Positions 59,041 through 64,000 of a stretch of 64,000 bases of DNA are shown here, piece after piece. Made by a program: the position numbers and the translations under genes. The stretch comes from Epiperipatus broadwayi. Lineage: Eukaryota > Onychophora > Udeonychophora > Euonychophora > Peripatidae. The DNA is taken from NCBI GenBank assembly GCA_028023455.1, contig JAQFVV010006203.1, forward strand, positions 8,598,876 through 8,662,875, in the 5' to 3' direction. Numbering within the stretch: the first letter of the stretch is position 1; each line of letters opens with the position of its first letter. The notes under the pieces are model-generated. The model had not been told where the DNA came from, did no database searches, and saw nothing but the letters and a program-made list of their open reading frames with translations.

Positions 59041-59346
59041 GATGTAAAGCATATATTCCGAAAACATTCTAATATTGTGGACCATTTAGTCCCATAAAAA
59101 TATATTTTATGTTGTATAAATTTCATCATCTTGGTGAAAAATATTAACACTCATGCTTTCATCAGTAATCAGTAAATGACATAGAAAAAATTCGATGTAA
59201 AGCATATATTCCGAAAACATTCTAATATTGTGGACCATTTAGTCCCATGAAAATATATTTTATGTTGTATAAATTTCATCATCTTGGTGAAAAATATTAA
59301 CACTCATGCTTTCATCAGTAATCAGTAAATGACATAGAAAAAAATT
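59041..59346. repeat. Two tandem 153-bp units
   Basis: Units start gatgtaaagcatatattccg at 59041 and 59194 and are almost identical (one clear substitution, cccataaaa against cccatgaaa). They contain gtggaccatttagtccca and tcatcatcttggtgaaaa. No known element was recognised. The near identity implies a recent duplication. Confidence 0.9.
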
Positions 59347-60916
59347 CAAGGTGCATGTTATGATTAAGCCAGTGTCATTCAGATGGCGATAACCTTCTTA
59401 TAGCTCATTCAGATTAACTATTTCACTTATCAAAATAAATAAATTTAATATCTCATAGTTAAAAAGACTTTTTTTTTATGTTTGAGAGCAATTGGACAAT
59501 TAGTTAATATCTAAAGTATGGAGAACTTTGAAATGAAGCCTAATTTGAATTAATTGTAAAATATAAACATATTTTATATAAAAAATATTAAAAAGAATCC
59601 ATACTCTTAAGTAATAATAATCAAAATGTGAAACATTTTATAGATAGTAACTGTAAGTCTCTATTATAAAAGAACAAATAATTTAATTGTATGTATAACG
59701 TCTTTTAAATTGTTGCAGATATAAGTAAAACAGGCCAAGATTAGCTGTCATGCCATCTTAAGCCTATACATAAATTAAATTAATAAACGCTATGATAATA
59801 AATGTTAGAAAGACCTCATTAAAAAGCTTGATTTTTTTTTATATTCAGAATGTAATATATTAGAATTTGCTAATTCATTTAGATATTTATTAAATTGATA
59901 TATTAATTTTAATGTAAAAACTGTCGAAACAATTATATATATATATATAATAGATTAATGCATCTAGAATATATTTAAACAAATCACAACATAAGCAATA
60001 TGTTAAATAATTTTACTGTATTCTTACACATAGTTACAATAACAGTTTTATTTCTCTTTCTCGTAATTTCTCAAATGTGAATTTCTATTTAACTTTTTTT
60101 AAGAGTATTAACATTTCTTATAGAATATATCTCAACAAACCTGAAAAGATTAAAGTTTCAATCATTATTCTGTACTATACATTAAAAAAATCCTGACAGA
60201 TCGTTTTGTCAAATACATACATTTTTTAAAAATATCTCTCATCAGCTATTTATAGTTTCACCCATTTGTTCACACAAATATAGCTATTGTTAATTTTAAA
60301 TTAGTGGAAATTCAATGGATTAATATTAAACCATGAATAATCAATGTTACAGTCTTTTTAGTTGGCTGTATTGAAATATGTTGATTTGAATAAAAAAAGT
60401 AGTTTTGAATATTCGTGCTCCAATATTAGACAATGATTTATCATTATTAATATAAGGTGAGTAACTGCCATATTTGCATGGAAAATTTATGATAAGTTAG
60501 GTAGCTGAAGAAGTTACGTTTTTTTAAATGTATATATATTTCAGAGAGATTTATCAGTTTTTTATGTAATGTGGTAGTAGAATAATAAATGCAGTATGCA
60601 ACTATTATTGGAGCTTATGCACTTCAGGGTTTACATATGTAGGTTCTTGATTTTATATTAATGCATTTCTTATCTCAACTCCATCATATCACAATTATTT
60701 ATCAGTGCAGAAAATCAGACCCTTCTCTCTCCATATGCATACATTTGCAAGCCATCTTTCACTCTTCAAGTGAGCTTAAATATAAACACATAAAATAACT
60801 CAGTTTCATCCATTTTTTTCTCATGCACAATATTATTTTAGTTATAATTAAAACTTCCATTCCATCCCACATTACTAAAATATATGAATAAAAATGTGAT
60901 AAAAGACAAACAGCCT

Positions 60917-60918
<2 letters not shown>
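59347..60918. other. Intron sequence, nothing recognised
   Basis: AT-rich, with a short TA run near 59935-59950. No gene or element was supported. Confidence 0.5.

Positions 60919-61002
<84 letters not shown>
60919..61002. repeat. Long (AT)n microsatellite
   Basis: About 80 bases of uninterrupted AT. Further AT tracts flank the next elements at about 61275-61300, 61316-61349, 61921-61944 and 61964-61991. Confidence 0.98.
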
Positions 61003-61006
<4 letters not shown>

Positions 61007-61262
61007 GAGCATGCTAATAGCTCTAAACAAGCTTTTTTTATATATTTATGATAAATGCTACTACAAGAGAAGACATTCAAATCATTTTTATCTTGGATTG
61101 TCCCCATCCCCAGACCAGTTTCGACCTATGGGTCTCTTCAGTAAGGAGTTGGGACATTAGATTTAAAAAACCAACTCAAGCAAAGCATTTATCTAAAAAC
61201 TAATTGTTAGAAGAAGATCTGAAACTTTTAGACATCTACATGTCTTTAAAGTCAGCTCTCCA
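61003..61262. repeat. PLE-type terminal repeat carrying a hammerhead motif
   Basis: Related to 63341-63741. Shared landmarks are gctaatagctctaaacaagc, gataaatgct / taataaatgct, gtttcgacctatgg / gtttcgatctatgg, and acatgtctt near the right side. It is bounded by AT tracts on both sides. No ORF. Confidence 0.75.
61107..61147 (-). ncRNA. Hammerhead ribozyme, type I, complete core (U7 to A)
   Basis: Read on the minus strand: TCCTTA (stem I), CTGAAGA (61135-61141, position 7 is A; this core position is known to tolerate change), perfect stem II GACC-CATA-GGTC, GAA (61120-61122), stem III AC-UG-GU, cleavage base C at 61113, then TGGGGA closing a six-pair stem I that includes two G.U pairs. The very short stem III is typical of PLE hammerheads, which are thought to work as dimers. 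Activity is predicted, not shown. Confidence 0.72.
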
Positions 61263-61313
61263 ACTGAAAAAATCATATATATATATATATATATATATAT
61301 TTATGATAAACCT

Positions 61314-61348
<35 letters not shown>

Positions 61349-61352
<4 letters not shown>

Positions 61353-61913
61353 AGGTTTATTTAAACTTCATTGTATCAATATTTCATACTCTGTAGTCAA
61401 GTTTCAAGCTTTAAGTGTCCATATATATTCAATGGACCATTTGTTAGAATGGATTTCCATTCTTGCTATTAGAAGGTGTGAAGGTTGCCTTGACAGCAGT
61501 TAGAAATATTGATTACTATATTTTACTGTGAATGTTTAGGTGGTTACTGGTTGGAACTTAATTATATCATTATCCCAGATTAGATTTAGGCACTATTTCA
61601 CTTATTATTTCTAAATAATACATGGACAATTTAAAAGTATTGCAGTTTGTAATGTTAATTGACTATTTATTAGTCTGCATTACAGTGACATGTTTATTTC
61701 ATGTTTAAAGAGGTTTATTTAAACTTCATTGTATCAATATTTCACTCTGTAGTCAAGTTTCAAGCTTTAAGTGTCCATGTATATTCAATGGACCATTAGT
61801 AAGAATGGATTTCCATTATTGCTATTAAAAGGTGTGAAGGTTGCCTTGACAGCAGTTAGAAATATTGATTATTATATTTTACTGTGAATGTTTAGGTGGT
61901 TACTGGTTGGAAC

Positions 61914-61924
<11 letters not shown>
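61349..61924. repeat. Direct duplication, about 215-bp units 358 bp apart
   Basis: 61349-61568 and 61707-61924 share long blocks (aaagaggtttatttaaac, gtagtcaagtttcaagc, gccttgacagcagttagaa, ggtggttactggttggaac) with few differences. The spacer contains sequence unique to one side. No coding signal. Confidence 0.9.
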
Positions 61925-61945
<21 letters not shown>

Positions 61946-61959
61946 CTTATAAAGACATC

Positions 61960-61992
<33 letters not shown>

Positions 61993-62010
61993 CTTATAAA
62001 GACATCTTTT
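61916..62010. repeat. Tandem AT-tract unit ending cttataaagacatcttt
   Basis: A unit of about 45 bp (aatt, an AT run, then cttataaagacatcttt) occurs twice in tandem, overlapping the end of the previous duplication. Confidence 0.85.
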
Positions 62011-62374
62011 GATATTAAGGGAAGGTGGTGTTGGAATGAATTATGGGAAGGTTTATTTGCTTGTATATATATGTTTGTTCCTTTAGTTTGATTTTTACTT
62101 GAGAAGGTCTATTTGTTGTAGATAAAACCATGGTCGTGTAAGGATTTTGGTAAAAATTTTGGATTTTATCTATTATTGTATTGTTTCATGGTTTTGCATT
62201 TTATTATTATATACACTCACACACATATAAACTTGCTTGTGGCTGGGTTAGCTGCTTTAATATTACATACACCTATGTAACATATATTACAGAGAATAAA
62301 GATGAAAAACCTTTATGGAGTTTAGAAGTATCAAGAAATTAAGATTTATTTTTACGTATTTCTTTCATTTTTAG

Positions 62375-62580
62375 CACTTGGTTACCGCCCATCTTTCACT
62401 TGTCCACAACCTAATGGAGTATTTAGAAATCCAGGAGACTGCACTTCATTTTACCAATGCAATAATTATGTTTTCAAAATGGAACGTTGTCAGCCTGGCC
62501 TCTATTTCAATCAAGCAAACAATGTTTGTGATTGGCCTTCAAATGTTAACTGTCCATCAGTACCTGTACTTAAAAAATAA
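62375..62580 (+). CDS. Terminal chitin-binding CBM14 exon
   Basis: Eighth visible and last domain. The acceptor is ctttcatttttag (AG 62373-62374). G from the previous exon plus CA gives Ala. The frame runs LGYRPSFTCPQPNGVFRNPG, then C-x5-C-x9-C-x12-C-x7-C with TSFYQC, GLYFNQANNVCDWPSNVNC, and ends SVPVLKK at TAA (62578-62580). The domain is canonical with all aromatic positions kept. The protein ends 10 residues after the last cysteine, with no membrane segment or anchor signal, consistent with secretion. Confidence 0.94.
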
Positions 62581-62662
62581 TACATTACTATTTTAATATA
62601 ATTTTTGATATTTTTTTATAGAATACTTAAGTTTACATAATGTAAATGCTGGTTGTATGTAT

Positions 62663-62692
62663 AATAAAGATTTTATAAAAACTTAAAATAAA
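62663..62692 (+). terminator. Poly(A) signals of the chitin-binding gene
   Basis: AATAAA at 62663-62668 and 62687-62692, 83 and 107 bases after the stop. A T/G-rich stretch (ttattgttgttgttgtc, about 62718-62735) follows at the distance expected of a downstream element. Confidence 0.8.
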
Positions 62693-62739
62693 AAGTTCCC
62701 CCCTATTATTAGTATTATTATTGTTGTTGTTGTCTTATG

Positions 62740-63307
62740 TATACAAGTATCCACCATTGATTCACTTTTTATTGAATTATTTTTATAAAAAATACATTCA
62801 TATGAAAACGCTAAATTATCCTCACAAAAAAAAGACAATTACATGATAATTCCTGATAAATGTTGAAACTGCTTTTTCCGAAAAACAAATGAAATACTGT
62901 CTAAGCAGGAATTTATTTTTAAGAAAAAAAGTGTACCAATGTTTTTTTTTATTTGTTTAAGTGATAGACAAAAACATTTATTTTGGAAGCAAACTATTCT
63001 ACATGGAAGAGTAAAAGTTGGTTTCACTAAATTTCATGAAGAAGGCAGCAAATTCTAAGTGCCAGAAATTCGATGCAACACCGGATAAAAAGTCAAAATC
63101 CACCAAATAAATGTTAAATATTAATGCTATTTCAAGAAAATGACAGAATTTAAAAGGACTAATATATTCCAACAAAATCTATAATTACTACAAATTGACA
63201 TTGAAAATGGTTTTAGTCTTATATCACAATTTAATGCTTTGCTACTACCCAAGAAAAAAAAGACAAAAATTCATCAAGAAAATGATTAGCAAAACATCTA
63301 CACACAC

Positions 63308-63320
<13 letters not shown>
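62740..63320. other. Downstream intergenic sequence, nothing recognised
   Basis: AT-rich. It ends in a CA/CG then AT microsatellite at about 63301-63341. Confidence 0.5.
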
Positions 63321-63340
<20 letters not shown>

Positions 63341-63741
63341 AAGAGCCTGCTAATAGCTCTAAACAAGCTTACTTGTTTTTTTCTTTTTTATAATAAATGC
63401 TGCAAGAGAAAATACCTGAAGTCTTTATCTATGATGGTCCCCATCTGCAGACTGGTTTCGATCTATGGCTCTCTTCAGTGAGGAACTGGGACACTAGATT
63501 CAAAATACTAACTCATGCCAAGCATTTATCTAATTCTTAAATATTAAGAAAAAGATCTAAATCTTCACACACCTACATGTCTTCAAATTCAGCTCTTTAA
63601 CTAAAGAAACTATATGGGCCTGAACTCAATTCAGTGATCCCATATATTAGTAGGCTTAGCAATTTAATATAGCCAAAGCTCTAATAGCAAATAAATAAAT
63701 AAAATAAATAAGCTTATTTAGAGCTATTAGCAGGTTCTTTA
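63341..63741. repeat. PLE-type repeat with 31-bp inverted ends
   Basis: The left end gagcctgctaatagctct plus aaacaagctta is mirrored on the right by taagcttatttagagctatt plus agcaggttct, about 400 bp apart. The inside is related to 61003-61262 and holds a hammerhead-like block. A variant of the tcatgtgac motif lies outside at about 63773-63792. Confidence 0.8.
63447..63483 (-). ncRNA. Degenerate hammerhead ribozyme
   Basis: The minus strand has CTGAAGA (63472-63478), GAA, stem III AC-CA-GU and C17. Stem II (GAGC-CATA-GATC) has one mismatch and stem I pairs poorly (two mismatches in the first five). Probably inactive. Confidence 0.5.
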
Positions 63742-64000
63742 TATATTACATATTGGCAATGCAAGCTATATAGGTCATGTGACATGTGACTGATTTCTAC
63801 TAATATATATATAAAAGTTTGACAAATGATATTGTTGAGTAAATGATGATTAAAGAAATCACCTTTATATAGGTATATTAAAAATCAGATAAAATTAAAT
63901 AGATATCTTCACTGTTAAAATAAAATGTATTTAATATTAGTACTAAATGCATATGTATGAATGTACACATATTATTTCCTTAAGCCTACTTTTGGAAATG
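63742..64000. other. Downstream sequence, nothing recognised
   Basis: AT-rich tail of the window. No feature beyond the short tcatgtgac motif was seen. Confidence 0.4.

Noticed and set aside
59150-59185. Minus-strand CTGATGAAAGC in the 153-bp tandem unit as a hammerhead
   Set aside because: No GAAA at the required distance and no closing stem could be found.
1-64000. tRNA, rRNA, CRISPR arrays or bacterial-type operons
   Set aside because: None seen on either strand. The window is eukaryotic, with introns and retroelements.

Overview
The window is AT-rich animal nuclear DNA. It holds the 3' part of one plus-strand gene for a secreted chitin-binding protein, and that gene's very long introns are packed with retroelements. 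Eight peritrophin-A (CBM14) exons, tandem one-domain-per-exon architecture, GT-AG introns and the transposon repertoire (Penelope-like, RTE, CR1/L2-like, Ty3/gypsy) point to an arthropod. The order cannot be fixed from sequence alone. The first exon or exons, including any signal peptide, lie to the left of the window.

Gene layout. The CBM14 exons are 487-684, 13884-14066, 21931-22143, 33794-33997, 34609-34851, 35024-35221, 53388-53618 and the terminal 62375-62580 (TAA), followed by AATAAA signals at 62663 and 62687. All internal introns are phase 1, so every internal exon is a symmetric 1-1 cassette. Intron sizes are about 13.2, 7.9, 11.7, 0.6, 0.17, 18.2 and 8.8 kb. The two short ones carry no transposon; the long ones carry nearly all of them.

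Transposon content by intron. Intron 1 (685-13883): a Penelope-like element (PLE) with RT and GIY-YIG, a near-perfect foldback, and a near full-length antisense CR1/L2-like LINE with a PHD plus SGNH-hydrolase ORF1. Intron 2 (14067-21930): a foldback with a 13-bp target duplication and an antisense processed pseudogene of the GDP/GTP-type succinyl-CoA ligase beta subunit. Intron 3 (22144-33793): a gag-PR LTR element carrying four nested insertions (a foldback in its 5' LTR, a CR1-like LINE, an antisense second-family LINE, and in that LINE a hammerhead-ribozyme composite), then a second, divergent PLE. Intron 6 (35222-53387): an RTE element broken by a 1.36-kb inverted array of PLE terminal repeats, a complete but pol-deleted LTR element with TAAGT target duplications, and a second copy of the antisense LINE. 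Intron 7 (53619-62374): an ~0.78-kb palindrome made of two PLE 3' ends, a second RTE copy, duplications and long AT tracts.

Most unusual signal. Hammerhead-ribozyme motifs occur in PLE-type terminal repeats and in ORF-less hairpin insertions. Two look structurally complete (26916-26959 and 61107-61147, both minus strand). Several others carry single lesions in the core. Related ORF-less hairpin insertions have 13-17-bp target duplications, which suggests a PLE-dependent non-autonomous family. All ribozyme structures were folded by eye; activity is an inference.
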